A stretch of DNA of 64,000 bases. Source: CAVTYH01 sp963738835 (GTDB taxonomy: Bacteria; Planctomycetota; Planctomycetia; Pirellulales; JADZDJ01). The stretch lies in NCBI GenBank assembly GCA_963738835.1, contig CAVTYH010000001.1:682001-746000 (forward strand), read 5' to 3'. The notes under the pieces were generated by a model. It had not been told where the DNA came from. It made no database searches and saw only the letters and a list, made by a program, of their open reading frames with translations. Each line of letters begins with the position of its first letter. Position 1 is the first letter of the stretch. A program made the position numbers and the translations under genes. Shown in pieces: positions 28,078 to 37,615 of the stretch.

Positions 28078-29601
28078 ATGAACACCCTGCGCACCAGCGC
28101 CCCGCCGTTACCGACCCTGTCTCTGGCGTTATTCACGGCCTTAGTGACCCTCTGCCCTGCGATCTCCCTGGCCGTCGGCGGCTCGGCCAACGACCCGCTC
28201 TATCAGTGGAATTTCGATACCGACACCGACACCGACATCATCAACACCGGCGCGCTTCCCGGCGGCACACTCGCTCTGCAAGGCACCACGGTGCATGGCA
28301 GCGCAGGCAGCGGCCCCACCGGCGCGCCCGCCGATATTGCCCTCGATTCCCAGCTGGGCGTCTATAACAGTTCTGCTTCCAGCGGCTCCGCTGCCAGCAG
28401 CGCTGGCGATATCACGACCACCACTTTGAACAAAATCACCATCACCGGCTGGCTGAAAGATACCGCCTTTTCTAATTACGTTTCGTTCGGAACGCCGCGC
28501 ATTCTTACCCTGGGCCCGGCCGGCTACGACGGCGCTTTGAACACCCCGGGCAGCCTGCAACTTCGCGTTTTCAACGGCTTCTACAACAGCAACGAGTACG
28601 ACGGCCAGTTGCAGCTCAAAATCAACGGTGCCGGCGGAGCCGACGATTTCAGCGGCGTCGTCTCCACGGTGGTGCATCAAGATTTCACCGGCCTGTTGCC
28701 CGCCACCAGCGATTGGACCTTTTTCGCCGTCACGTACAATTCCGACGCCGGCAACCAGCAGCCGCATCCTACTGTAAACATGTACATCGGCGATAACGTG
28801 GTCGAGCACACTCTGACTGCCCCGGCGTTTACTGCCGACTATCCGGCGAACTCGGGCGCAACGCCCTCCACGCCCGGCCCCGTGCAGCTCACCAGTGCGC
28901 TGGCCTACTTGCTGAACAGCCCCGACCTCTCGAAGGCCTACGTTGGCCTGGGGGACGATTTCCGCCTCTACGGCGATGTGCTTTCGACCGCCGATGTGAA
29001 CCGCGTCCGTCTCGGTTTGCCGTTCCTGACCCCGGGCGATTGGGACTTGAATGGCGTCCAGAACGCCGCCGATGTCCCGGCCATGCTCGCCGCCATGACC
29101 GACCTGTACAAATTCCGAACCGACCACAACTTATCGGCCAACGATTTGTTGCAAATTGGCGACCTGAACGGCGACGGCAGTATCACCCATCTCGATATTC
29201 AGCCGGAATTAGATCAAATCAATTCGCCGCTGCACAAGCCGGGCGATTGGGACTTGAACGGCGTCGATAACGTCGCAGATATCCAGGCCATGCTTAGCGC
29301 CCTGGCCGACCTTAACAAATTCCAAACGGACCACGGTTTATTGGCCGGAGAGCTGCTCCAGATTGGCGATTTAAACGGCGACGGAAGTGTCACCAATCTC
29401 GATATTCAGCTCGAATTAGAGCTAATTACGGCCTCCGGCACCGGTTCGCTGGCGGCCGTGCCAGAACCCTCGGCGCTGGCCCTTTTAGTGGGAGGAATTC
29501 TGGTTTTGGGCGTCTGTGGGTTTTTCGGCCCCCAAAAATTTTCTGGTCTTTTCGGGGGGATTGAAAACAAAGTACTTGCATCGGTTGTAGGGGCTCATTA
29601 G
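28078..29601 (+). CDS. Secreted LamG-like protein with two duplicated dockerin modules and PEP-CTERM tail
   Basis: 507 aa from the ATG at 28078. Signal peptide ending SLA; a LamG-like domain (LYQWNFDTDTDTDIINTGAL, ITITGWLKD, WTFFAVTYNSDAGN, GLGDDFRLYGDVLSTADVNR). Two tandem ~65-residue units follow, each GDWDLNGV..ADIQAMLxAL..DHxL...LLQIGDLNGDGSVTxLDIQ, with paired calcium-loop motifs as in dockerins. Next is AAVPEPSALALLVGGILVLG, the PEP-CTERM tail. The last ~25 residues after the tail (GPQKFSGLFGG onward) are unusual and may come from a frameshift near the C and G runs at 29530-29558. Confidence 0.85.
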   Translation: MNTLRTSAPPLPTLSLALFTALVTLCPAISLAVGGSANDPLYQWNFDTDTDTDIINTGALPGGTLALQGTTVHGSAGSGPTGAPADIALDSQLGVYNSSASSGSAASSAGDITTTTLNKITITGWLKDTAFSNYVSFGTPRILTLGPAGYDGALNTPGSLQLRVFNGFYNSNEYDGQLQLKINGAGGADDFSGVVSTVVHQDFTGLLPATSDWTFFAVTYNSDAGNQQPHPTVNMYIGDNVVEHTLTAPAFTADYPANSGATPSTPGPVQLTSALAYLLNSPDLSKAYVGLGDDFRLYGDVLSTADVNRVRLGLPFLTPGDWDLNGVQNAADVPAMLAAMTDLYKFRTDHNLSANDLLQIGDLNGDGSITHLDIQPELDQINSPLHKPGDWDLNGVDNVADIQAMLSALADLNKFQTDHGLLAGELLQIGDLNGDGSVTNLDIQLELELITASGTGSLAAVPEPSALALLVGGILVLGVCGFFGPQKFSGLFGGIENKVLASVVGAH

Positions 29602-29713
29602 ATTGTAGGGAGTTTCCAGCGGGCCACGTTCTGCATGGCCGTGTCGGGGGAGTTTCGGGCGTCACTTTTCCTTAGAAACAACATCTAGCAGCAGACAAAG
29701 GTGGGAGCTAGTT

Positions 29714-30970
29714 ATGAAGAGCATCCTGAAGTTGGGGATGGCGATCGCTGTCGTGGCCGGTGCAATTGCAGTTCAGGTTGGCACAACCTGGGCCTCAACA
29801 CCTGGCGATTCAATTTTCTTTTCCACAAGCGCCACAGATCCCAATGCCGGCAGCACGCTGAACCTTACCGGCACGGGCACCCTGGGCACGTTGTACATCT
29901 GGGTCACGTCGGCCGGCGGCACTACCGATGCCACCAACGACGCCATCACCCCCGTCACCACCACGTACAATGGCAATGTCCCCACCGGGGCCTCTGCCAT
30001 GGCCATCAACGGTGCCCTCACCGGCGTGGCCAACGCCAACATCACCTCGGTTTTTTATAACAACCCCGCGCTCTCGAACGGCTTGAACCGCTGGAGCGCG
30101 GTGAGCGATTCGACTGCTGGCAGCACCTACACCCAGTGGAACGCCACCTCGTTCACCAACTTGGAAGCCAACGCGGCGTTGCCAACCGGCGCGCCGGTCA
30201 ACTCCGGCAATAGCATTGGCTTATCTACCGCCAATGCTTTCCAGACCGGTGATCCGCTGTACTTCAACGTACAGGTTCCCAACGGCTCGACGAACGGCGC
30301 CTGGAGGGTTGCCCAAGTCAACGTCACCACCACCGCCGCTGCCGGGGCTTCCACCCTGACCCTTAGCGCCGGCAGTCTGGGCGTCACCAAATCGACCACC
30401 GGCGTCACGACCGACATGACCAGCTTCTACAGTTACGGCACCGCGACGATTAGCCTGACCTTGGGCCGACTCGGTGATCTGAATCATGACGGCAACATCA
30501 ATGCCTCCGATATCGACATTCTAGGGGGCGACGTTCGAGACGGCCTCACTTTTGCTCAAGCTACGGCTCTGGGTCGAAACGATAATTTGCTCAATAACCC
30601 TGATTCAAACGCTCTTGTAAGTCAGGCCGATATGGACCACGAGGTTGGCTCGTTGATCGACGTTAATGGTGTTCCAACGTCAGTGGGTACTCACTACGGC
30701 GATGCGGACTTGAACGGCGTCGTAAACCAACTTGACCTTAATGCCGTCTCTCAGAACTTTTTGAAGACTGGCCAAGGTTGGGCGAATGGTAATTTCACCG
30801 GTACTACCGACACTGTAGTGAACCAGAACGATCTCAATCAGGTGTCGCAGAACTTCTTGAAAACTGGTGGTACTGGGCAGGTTGCTGCCGTACCCGAACC
30901 AGCAAGCTGTGTATTGTTCAGTTTCGCCGCCATTTCACTACTTGGCATCGCACGCCGTCGAAGTCGATAA
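29714..30970 (+). CDS. Secreted PEP-CTERM protein with dockerin-like calcium loops
   Basis: 418 aa, intact. Signal peptide (SILKLGMAIAVVAGAIAV ending TWA), a Thr/Ala/Asn-rich beta domain (~30-250), then GDLNHDGNINASDIDILGGD and GDADLNGVVNQLDLNAVSQN, two EF-hand-like loops of dockerin type, with a repeated NQ-DLN-VSQNFLKTG unit. The PEP-CTERM end is VPEPASCVLFSFAAISLLG then RRRSR. GGGAG precedes the ATG. Extracellular; ligand unknown. Confidence 0.85.
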   Translation: MKSILKLGMAIAVVAGAIAVQVGTTWASTPGDSIFFSTSATDPNAGSTLNLTGTGTLGTLYIWVTSAGGTTDATNDAITPVTTTYNGNVPTGASAMAINGALTGVANANITSVFYNNPALSNGLNRWSAVSDSTAGSTYTQWNATSFTNLEANAALPTGAPVNSGNSIGLSTANAFQTGDPLYFNVQVPNGSTNGAWRVAQVNVTTTAAAGASTLTLSAGSLGVTKSTTGVTTDMTSFYSYGTATISLTLGRLGDLNHDGNINASDIDILGGDVRDGLTFAQATALGRNDNLLNNPDSNALVSQADMDHEVGSLIDVNGVPTSVGTHYGDADLNGVVNQLDLNAVSQNFLKTGQGWANGNFTGTTDTVVNQNDLNQVSQNFLKTGGTGQVAAVPEPASCVLFSFAAISLLGIARRRSR

Positions 30971-31060
30971 CGTCTCGGTCTATCTTGCTTGACATGCTTC
31001 TTTTGTTCTATCTAAAATGACGCTTCCGCACATCGGGGATTACATTCAAGGAGTTAGCTC

Positions 31061-31775
31061 ATGCGTAAAGTCTTAGCAGTTGTGGGTATCTTGTTACTAT
31101 CGGCTGTTGCGGCCGAAGCTTCAACGCTGCACGCAAGGTTGGTTACTAGCGACGCAGGAGGCGGCCTGTGGAACGTTGCCGTCCAGATTCAAACCCAAGG
31201 AACCACAGACGGCTCTCAAGGCGATGGTGGTATTTCCGGGCGCAGTTCGATATTATCAGTATCGGCCACAACCTGTCGAATGCCAAGCCAGCTTCGCCGA
31301 CTGGACCAAACTTCGGGAAAGTGGCTAATACGTGGGATTCTGTTATTACCGGCGGAGGCTTTGGCCTTCTTGCCCCGCAAAAACTCGACGCTGTGCCGGC
31401 GCAGAATCCTGGAAACTCCCTTTACGTTTCCGATGGTGATTTTGACGGTCTCGGCGCTTCGTTCTCGGATCCGACTGCTGCCGGATTGCATAATCAAATT
31501 GGGTACAATTTGACGGGCAACAACTGGCAGACAATTACTACTGAGCAGTTTCAGCTGGCGGATACAGGTGGAGGTGACATGCTTAGCCTCGTGGTGATTG
31601 GTCCGCTCATTATGATTTCGCAAACACAAACCAGAACTTTCAGACTGCTTTTACAACGATAGATGCCCAAGGTGGACAGAATGTGCCGATTGGCGTGCCA
31701 GAGCCCGCGTCATTGATACTGTTGGGGTTGGGTGCCTTGGGAGTAGTCGGATTTGCTCGCCGCCGCTTGGTCTAG
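31061..31775 (+). CDS. PEP-CTERM secreted protein, two frameshifts
   Basis: Signal peptide (RKVLAVVGILLLSAVAAEAS), a beta-rich body (GISGAQFDIISIGHN, SLYVSDGDFDGLGASFSDP, NNWQTITTEQFQLADTGGGD) and a C-terminal PEP-CTERM tail VPEPASLILLGLGALGVVGF then RRRLV. One G is missing near 31238-31240 and one near 31603-31605. Restoring both gives ~238 aa. AAGGAG stands ten bases before the ATG. The body resembles small planctomycete PEP-CTERM proteins of unknown role. Confidence 0.8.
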
Positions 31776-31816
31776 TTATTTGTCGGTTGGTTTGTTACGC
31801 ATGACAATCTCCAAAA

Positions 31817-31851
31817 GGCACGCCTGCTCTCCTTCAGGCGTGTCTTTTTTT
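31817..31851 (+). terminator. Intrinsic terminator
   Basis: GGCACGCCTG (31817-31826) pairs with CAGGCGTGTC (31835-31844, one G-T pair) over an 8-base loop, followed by seven T. It is placed 41 bp after the PEP-CTERM gene. Confidence 0.8.
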
Positions 31852-31886
31852 GCGCCAATGCACCGTTATTATCCCTGAACGCTGGG

Positions 31887-31935
31887 TGGCCCCGATAAAG
31901 GCGGAGCCGTATCGGGGTCGCGCTAGCGACAAGAG
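31887..31935. repeat. Dispersed repeat copy 1 (GTGGCCCCGAT...GCGCTAGCGAC)
   Basis: Arms CCCCGAT and ATCGGGG bracket a ~14-base loop and are followed by the palindrome GTCGCGCTAGCGAC and AGAG. A second copy lies at 32478-32525 with a different loop and the same flanks. Confidence 0.7.
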
Positions 31936-32477
31936 GTTCGGAGAAGTCGTTACTCAACTCAAAACTTGGAATCCTGACCAGGAGCCTCTTGCGGCCGCCC
32001 CGCCCCGCGGTAGCGACGAGAGGCGTTCACAGCTTGTTACCTATCTGAGGGCTCCAACTCCTGCCAAGAGCCTCTTGCGGCTGTCGCCGCCCGGACAAGT
32101 CTGTCCGGGCCACCCGAGTTTTCGTGATGGCTTTTGATTCTTCGCGGGTGGCCATTCCCTGAAAGAGGTTGCGTTGTTAAGTGCCTGGAAGATTGGTGCA
32201 GGCGCATGAGGATGGGGCAATCGCTGTTAGTCGCCCGGCCTGGATTTTCGTGCTTTCACGTGTTCGTGATTCCTTTTGATTTTTCGTGTCTCCGGCGGCT
32301 CGCATTAGCCGCCCCTCCGGCGTGTGAAATCCGCTTGATTGTTGTGCGCCATCATTTTGACTCTGGGGGTGTCGAAGGCGCCAAAGTTGGAAAGCTTCGG
32401 GATTTTTTGCGATTTCCCGGCGGGCTTCAGCTCCCACTCGCCGGCTTAGAGCTGAATCACTTCGACCTCTGCGCAGG

Positions 32478-32525
32478 GTGGCCCCGACCCAAGCGAACCT
32501 GATCGGGGTCGCGCTAGCGACCAGA
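32478..32525. repeat. Dispersed repeat copy 2
   Basis: Same layout as the copy at 31887: GTGGCCCCGA, a variable loop, ATCGGGGTCGCGCTAGCGAC, then AGAG. The stem is conserved while the loop differs, which suggests selection or mobility of the folded form. Confidence 0.7.
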
Positions 32526-32789
32526 GCGACTGCCTGTCAAGTGGCGGTGGCAGTATTCCAAGGGGATCGGTTGCCGAACAATAAAAGTGGCAAGGCCTAA
32601 AACGGAGCTTGACTATTTATACCTATGTACACTATGTTGGCCATCGCGGAAACGATGGGCTCCTGCCCGCGGCGGGTTCCGGCCTGCGGTACCACGGGAT
32701 CGGTCTTTGACAAGTGAGCAGTAATAGTTTGCCAGCCTCGGGTCTGGCCGCTCGAGGTTGGGTCGGACTACGCGCCGGCACAGGAATTG

Positions 32790-32998
32790 AACCACGGAGA
32801 CACAGAGACACGGAGAGGAACGGGGCCGCAAACCAACGCAGTCGAACGCGAATGAGGCAGGAATTCAAGCAGTCAAAGTTAGATCGTATTGCAGATCGCC
32901 GGCGGTTTGCTGGGCCTTGTCCGCATTTGTGTTGATCCGCGTTCAATCGCGGCTATTAAAATGATATGCATTCTCTATGTCTCTGTGTCTCCCGTGGT
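32790..32998. repeat. Inverted pair of ACCACGGAGACACAGAGACA-type repeats
   Basis: ACCACGGAGACACAGAGACA (from 32790) and its complement with small changes (32971-32998) are separated by ~150 bp of non-coding sequence. This motif is a known kind of abundant intergenic repeat in environmental bacteria. The function is unknown. Confidence 0.6.
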
Positions 32999-33560
32999 GA
33001 GAAATCCGCTCGCCTGTCAGTCGCGCACGGCGTGGTAAAGTGATGACAAAGTGTTTGACGAAAAAGGCTGGTTTTTACGAGGGTTTTGCGCGAACACTTT
33101 ACCCTTGATTTTTATTTTTTGTGCGAGTCGTTCGTCGTCCCTGATCCGTTGTCAGTTGCAAAGAACAAGGCACGATCACGGCACCCCTCACCCCGACCCT
33201 CTCCCGCAAGGGGAGAGGGAGAAAGAATGACCACGGACCACGGACCACTGCTGCGGTGTGACAGTCATGGAACAATGTTTTTCAAAAACGGCTTGTTTTC
33301 CAGGCTCGTTTCACAAACATTGTCACCTCGATTTCAAATTTTCGCGCGCTTCTGTTCCACGCCAAATTGTTCAACAGGCTCGCTGGCGGCGACCGCACCA
33401 GCACGTGCCCAAGTGCTGCCCAATTATCGGACGGGTGGCCGAGCGCAGCGGCGTGACCCTGGTGCCTGAGTCCGCGACGTGAGGGCTTGGCCTGAATCGG
33501 CGCGATGGCGGTGGTCGTCAGGCTGACAAGACGCGCAGCCATCGGGTAAACTTTCGGGCG

Positions 33561-34904
33561 ATGGATCGCCCCGAATCGAAAGCCGACCGAACCAGCCCTG
33601 CCGATAAGGAGGTCGACGCCAGGCACGATCCGTATGCGGCCCTGCGGATTCGCGACTATCGGCTGTACATGATCGGCAATTTCTTGTCGATTTTGGGGCT
33701 GCAAATGCAATCGGCAGCCGTGGCCCGGGAGGTGTATCGGCGGACGCACGCGCCGATTTCGCTGGCTTACATTGGCCTGGTGCAAGTGCTGCCGGTCTTG
33801 GGTCTGGCGCTGATTGCCGGGCACGCGGCCGACCGCTTCAATCGTCGATATATCATCATGACGGCGGTGTTGGTGATTTCGGCGGGCTCAGCGGGTCTGG
33901 CAGTCATTTCGGCACTGCACGGTGATGTGCGGCTGATGTACGCTTGCCTGTTTTTCGCCGGATTGGCCCGGGCGTTTCAGCAGCCGGCCAAGGCTTCGTT
34001 CCTGCCGCACCTGGTGCCGCGAAAGGTGTTCACGAACGCGGTCACCTGGAATGCGGCGGCGTTTCAGTTGGCCTCGGTGTTGGGGCCGGCCGCAGCCGGC
34101 ATTTTGATTGGCGTGTTCGACAGCTCGGCCGTGGTATATGCCTGCGACGCCAGCTTTGCTCTGTGTTTTTTCGCGATGCTTTCGCAGGTGCGCGATCGCC
34201 GTCGATCGAGCGAGCGGCAGCCGTTCACGTGGGAAAATCTGGCGGCGGGAATGCGATTTGTGTGGCAAAACAAAGTCATATTGGCCGCCAGCAGTCTTGA
34301 TATGTTCGCCGTGCTGTTTGGCGCTGCGGTAGCGCTGCTGCCGATTTATGCGGAAGATATTTTGCACGTCGGCTCGGTCGGATACGGCGTGATGATGGCT
34401 GCTCCGGCGGCGGGCGCGGTGTTCATGTCATTCGTGCTTTCGCATCGTCCGCCGATGAAACATGCAGGCCGCTCGCTGCTAGGGGTGGTGACCGGCTTCG
34501 GCCTGGCGACCATTGTGTTTGGTTTTTCCACTTGGTTTCCGCTCTCGCTAGCGATGCTGTTTTTGGTAGGCGCGATGGATAACGTGAGCGTGGTAATTCG
34601 CCATTCAATGATTCAATTGCTCACGCCCGACCACATGCGCGGCCGCGTTTCGGCGATCAACGGCATGTTCATCTCGATTTCCAACGAAGTTGGCGATATA
34701 GAATCGGGCACGGTGGCCCAGGCGTTTGGGGCCACGTTTTCGGCGGTCAGCGGCGGCATCGGCACGCTGGCCGTGGTGGGCGTCGTCGCCTTGCTATTTC
34801 CCCAACTGCACCGGTTCGGCAAGCTGGATGGCAGCGTGGTGGCAAAACCGTTGAGGCCCGCGGCTGGGAAAGATTCTGTGCCGGCAGACGAAAGAGAATG
34901 GTAA
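33561..34904 (+). CDS. MFS transporter (EntS/MFS_3 type)
   Basis: 447 aa, intact, about 11-12 membrane segments. The motif-A-like loop GHAADRFNRRYIIM (residues ~92-105) after helix 2 and FFAGLARAFQQPAKASFLPHLVP are typical of the EntS-like MFS_3 group of exporters (siderophore or drug). A Pro/charged N-terminal tail precedes the ALRIRDYRLYMIGNFLS start of the domain. Substrate not predictable. Confidence 0.88.
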   Translation: MDRPESKADRTSPADKEVDARHDPYAALRIRDYRLYMIGNFLSILGLQMQSAAVAREVYRRTHAPISLAYIGLVQVLPVLGLALIAGHAADRFNRRYIIMTAVLVISAGSAGLAVISALHGDVRLMYACLFFAGLARAFQQPAKASFLPHLVPRKVFTNAVTWNAAAFQLASVLGPAAAGILIGVFDSSAVVYACDASFALCFFAMLSQVRDRRRSSERQPFTWENLAAGMRFVWQNKVILAASSLDMFAVLFGAAVALLPIYAEDILHVGSVGYGVMMAAPAAGAVFMSFVLSHRPPMKHAGRSLLGVVTGFGLATIVFGFSTWFPLSLAMLFLVGAMDNVSVVIRHSMIQLLTPDHMRGRVSAINGMFISISNEVGDIESGTVAQAFGATFSAVSGGIGTLAVVGVVALLFPQLHRFGKLDGSVVAKPLRPAAGKDSVPADEREW

Positions 34905-35066
34905 ATCACCCGCAATGATCCAGATTCCCCTCGCCCACTCGCCCCGTTGACTTCCTTGCACGTTTCCGGCCATACTCCATAATTCGTGTGGAGGAACTGG
35001 CCGTGGCCATGCCAGGATTGCTCCACAACTAACGAACTACCAGCTCGACCCAGGAGGCTGCCAGCC

Positions 35067-35567
35067 ATCGACAAGAATAACCGCATCAACGAGCAAATCC
35101 GCGTCGCGCAAGTACGTGTTGTGGGCGCGGACGGAGCACAATTGGGAGTGCTGGGCACGGAACAAGCCCTGAATATGGCACGGGAATTGGATTTGGATTT
35201 GGTCGAAGTCGCACCGACCGAGAAGCCGCCTGTTTGCCGCATCATGGATTTCGGCAAATTCAAATACTCTCAAAAGAAAAAGGCTCACAAGCAGCACTCG
35301 CACCACACCAAAATCAAGGAAATTCGGGTCCGCCCGAAAACCGGCGATCATGATATCGAAACCAAGGTCAATCAGGCCAAGGGTTTCTTGGAGCATAAAG
35401 ACAAGGTAATTGTGTCGGTGGTGTTCCGCGGCCGCGAACTGGCACACATCGAAGAAGGGCACCGGGTTCTCAAACGCGTTTTGGAATTGCTGGAACCCGC
35501 CGGCAAATTGGAAGCCCCGCCGATGCAACAAGGCAAACGGATTGTGTGTACGCTGGGGCCGAAGTGA
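35067..35567 (+). CDS. infC: Translation initiation factor IF-3, probably with AUC start codon
   Basis: IF-3 N domain (NRINEQIRVAQVRVVGADGA, LGTEQALNMARELDLDLVEV, KPPVCRIMDFGKFKY) and C domain (IKEIRVRPKTGDHDIETKVN, KDKVIVSVVFRGRELAH). AGGAGG at 35052-35057 is followed nine bases later by ATC at 35067. No ATG, GTG or TTG fits this site, and the upstream in-frame GTG at 34986 would add 27 Trp/Pro/Cys-rich residues. Starting at AUC gives 166 aa, normal length. IF-3 genes are known to use rare starts (AUU in E. coli, AUC in Myxococcus) for self-regulation. First gene of the infC-rpmI-rplT cluster. Confidence 0.9.
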   Translation: MDKNNRINEQIRVAQVRVVGADGAQLGVLGTEQALNMARELDLDLVEVAPTEKPPVCRIMDFGKFKYSQKKKAHKQHSHHTKIKEIRVRPKTGDHDIETKVNQAKGFLEHKDKVIVSVVFRGRELAHIEEGHRVLKRVLELLEPAGKLEAPPMQQGKRIVCTLGPK

Positions 35568-35745
35568 AATTCGAAGCATTGGCGGAATACTTTGTGAATT
35601 ACCGCGGATTACGCGCATGATCACATCAATTTTGTGTTTCGCCTGATGGTTTCGCGTTGCCTGCGCTCCACTTCCCAGCCGGCAAAAAACCGGTTAAGAT
35701 TTGGGATTCAACACCGCGAAAGATTTATCGCCAGAGACTGCCGTT

Positions 35746-35949
35746 ATGCCGAAGATGAAAACCCACAAGGGCGTGAAGAAGCGTTTTCGCGCCACCGCCA
35801 AAGGCAAAGTGAAGCACCGTCGAGCGGGCACCAGCCACTTGAATAGTCGTCTTACTCCCAAGCGCCGTCGCGAATTGCGCCGCACGGGCGTGCTGCATGA
35901 GGTTGAAACTCATCGGATTCTGGAAGCCCTGGCAGGAAATAGCTACTAA
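35746..35949 (+). CDS. rpmI: 50S ribosomal protein L35
   Basis: 67 aa, highly basic. PKMKTHKGVKKRFRATAKGK and VKHRRAGTSHLNSRLTPKRR are characteristic of bL35. The start ATG at 35746 matches the family N-terminus; the frame is open further upstream without conservation. It lies 178 bp after infC and 124 bp before rplT, the conserved infC-rpmI-rplT order. Confidence 0.95.
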   Translation: MPKMKTHKGVKKRFRATAKGKVKHRRAGTSHLNSRLTPKRRRELRRTGVLHEVETHRILEALAGNSY

Positions 35950-36073
35950 GCGATTGAGTAAATCGCAATTATCAACAAGCACTGCCTTCCGCTCCCGGCA
36001 CCTTTCACTTAAACCTTGCTTGCTCCGTCAACTGACTACGGAACACTCGACAACAACCGATCACTGTTAAGCC

Positions 36074-36433
36074 ATGCGTACAACCACCGCCGTACCTCGT
36101 AATCGTGCCAAGAAGCGTCTGTTCCGCAAGGTGAAAGGCAACGTCGGCGGTCGTCGCCGGCTGTTACGCACCGCCACGGAAACGCTCATCCGCTCGGGTG
36201 TCTATGCCTTCCGCGATCGCCGTCGTCGCCGCCGCGACCTGCGCGGCCTCTGGATCATCCGCATCAACGCCGCCGCGCGCGAACGCGGCCTGCGTTACGG
36301 CGAATTCATCAACGGCCTGGTGAAGGCCAAGATCGAGCTGGACCGCAAAACCCTCTCAGAATTGGCGATTTCCGATCCCGCCGCTTTCGACACAGTTGTA
36401 GCACTTGTAAAGTCTGCACTCAGCGCGAAGTAG
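36074..36433 (+). CDS. rplT: 50S ribosomal protein L20
   Basis: 119 aa. NRAKKRLFRKVKGNVGGRRR, FRDRRRRRRDLRGLWIIRIN and AARERGLRYGEFINGLVKAK are diagnostic of bL20. It is also the classical translational repressor of this cluster in E. coli; whether it acts here on the 124-bp leader is not visible. Followed by pheS after 122 bp. Confidence 0.96.
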   Translation: MRTTTAVPRNRAKKRLFRKVKGNVGGRRRLLRTATETLIRSGVYAFRDRRRRRRDLRGLWIIRINAAARERGLRYGEFINGLVKAKIELDRKTLSELAISDPAAFDTVVALVKSALSAK

Positions 36434-36555
36434 TAGTTTGCGGCTTGGTTAACGGACAGGCACCTATCTTAGTGGCATTTTAATGCCGCTTGGCGGCAAC
36501 ATCGTGTCGCTGTGAGCTTCTTAGTTTGATGAAGGGGCCATTGAAAGGCGCATTG

Positions 36556-37615
36556 ATGTCATTAGCAGACTTTTTGGCAGAGCTCGATCACCTGTCCACA
36601 GACGGGGCCTCGGCATTCGCCGCAGCACGCGATGCAGCCGCGATTGAGGCAGCGCGAGTTGAGTTTCTTGGTGCCAAGAGTGGCAGACTGAAAGCGGTGC
36701 AAAAAGGTCTGGGAACGGTACCCGGTCCCGACAAGCCGGCGGCCGGGAAGCGGTTTAACGAAGTGAAGACAGCTCTGGAAGCGGCGCTGGCAGCGGCGCA
36801 AGAACGACTGGCTAGTGGCGGCACGGCGGAGGAGGAAGCATTCGATCCAACCGTGCCTGGCGGAATCGTATGCGAGAAAGCCGGCGAGCGCCATTCAATT
36901 CAGCTCGGTCATCTGCATCCGCTGACGCAGACCATCGAAGAGCTGAAAGATATCATGGGCCGGCTCGGTTTCACTGTCGCCGAGGGACCGGAAGTTGAGG
37001 ACGAGTGGCACAACTTCGAGGCGCTTAACATTCCAGCCTCGCATCCAGCTCGTGATCCGTTGGAGAATTTTTATTTGGCCACCGCGGCGGTTAGCGGCAG
37101 TGGTCCGTTACTATTGCGCAGTCAGACTAGCACGGTGCAAATTCGGGTGATGGAAAAACAACCGCCGCCGGTAAGAATTATCTCGCTGGGGCGCGTCTAT
37201 CGGCCCGACGATGCGGATGCGACACACTATCCGATGTTTCATCAGATCGAAGGCTTGTTGGTTGACAAGAATGTGACCATGGCTCGACCTGAAAAGCGTG
37301 CTGCGGTTGTTCGCGACAAGTTTTCTGGGGCATGAAGTTCATATCCGCTTTCGGCCGTCGTTCTTCCCATTCACCGAGCCGAGTGTGGAAGTCGATATGG
37401 CGTGGGAAACCGTTGGCGGAAAGACGCGGTATGTCGAGATGGGCGGTGCTGGAATGGTTGACCCAAATGTCCTTAAGGAGGTCGGCTACGATCCGGAAGA
37501 AGTCACCGGTTTTGCCTTCGGACTTGGTGTTGAGCGAGTGTGTGCCCGCCGGCATGGTGTCGCCGACATTCGAGAGTTTTATCGCAACGATGTACGTTTT
37601 CTGCATCAGTTTTGA
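36556..37615 (+). CDS. pheS: Phenylalanine-tRNA ligase alpha subunit, one frameshift
   Basis: N-terminal coiled arm (SLADFLAELDHLSTDGASAF), then the class II catalytic core: HPLTQTIEELKDIMGRLGFT, EGPEVEDEWHNFEALNIP, HPARDPLENFYL, LRSQTSTVQIRVM, ISLGRVYRPDDADATHYPMF and the C-terminal FFPFTEPSVEVDM, GFAFGLGVERVC. An extra C near 37281 (in ATGGCTCGAC) shifts the frame; without it DLKSVLRLFATSFLG is restored, ~353 aa. As the gene is essential, the shift is best read as a sequence error. ATG 36556 has GAAAGG upstream. pheT does not follow. Confidence 0.93.

Larger units (their letters stand above)
31852..33560. other. 1.7-kb gene-free, repeat-rich spacer
   Basis: No gene can be supported on either strand. 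The stretch contains two copies of a CCCCGAT...ATCGGGGTCGCGCTAGCGAC element (31887-31935, 32478-32525), an inverted pair of CACGGAGACACAGAGACACG-type sequences (32790-32818, 32971-32998), a CCCTCTCCC-gcaa-GGGGAGAGGG hairpin (33198-33222) and AGTGTTTGACGAAAAA/TTTTTCAAAAACG-type repeats like those at 720-900. It looks like a landing zone for short intergenic repeats. Confidence 0.6.
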
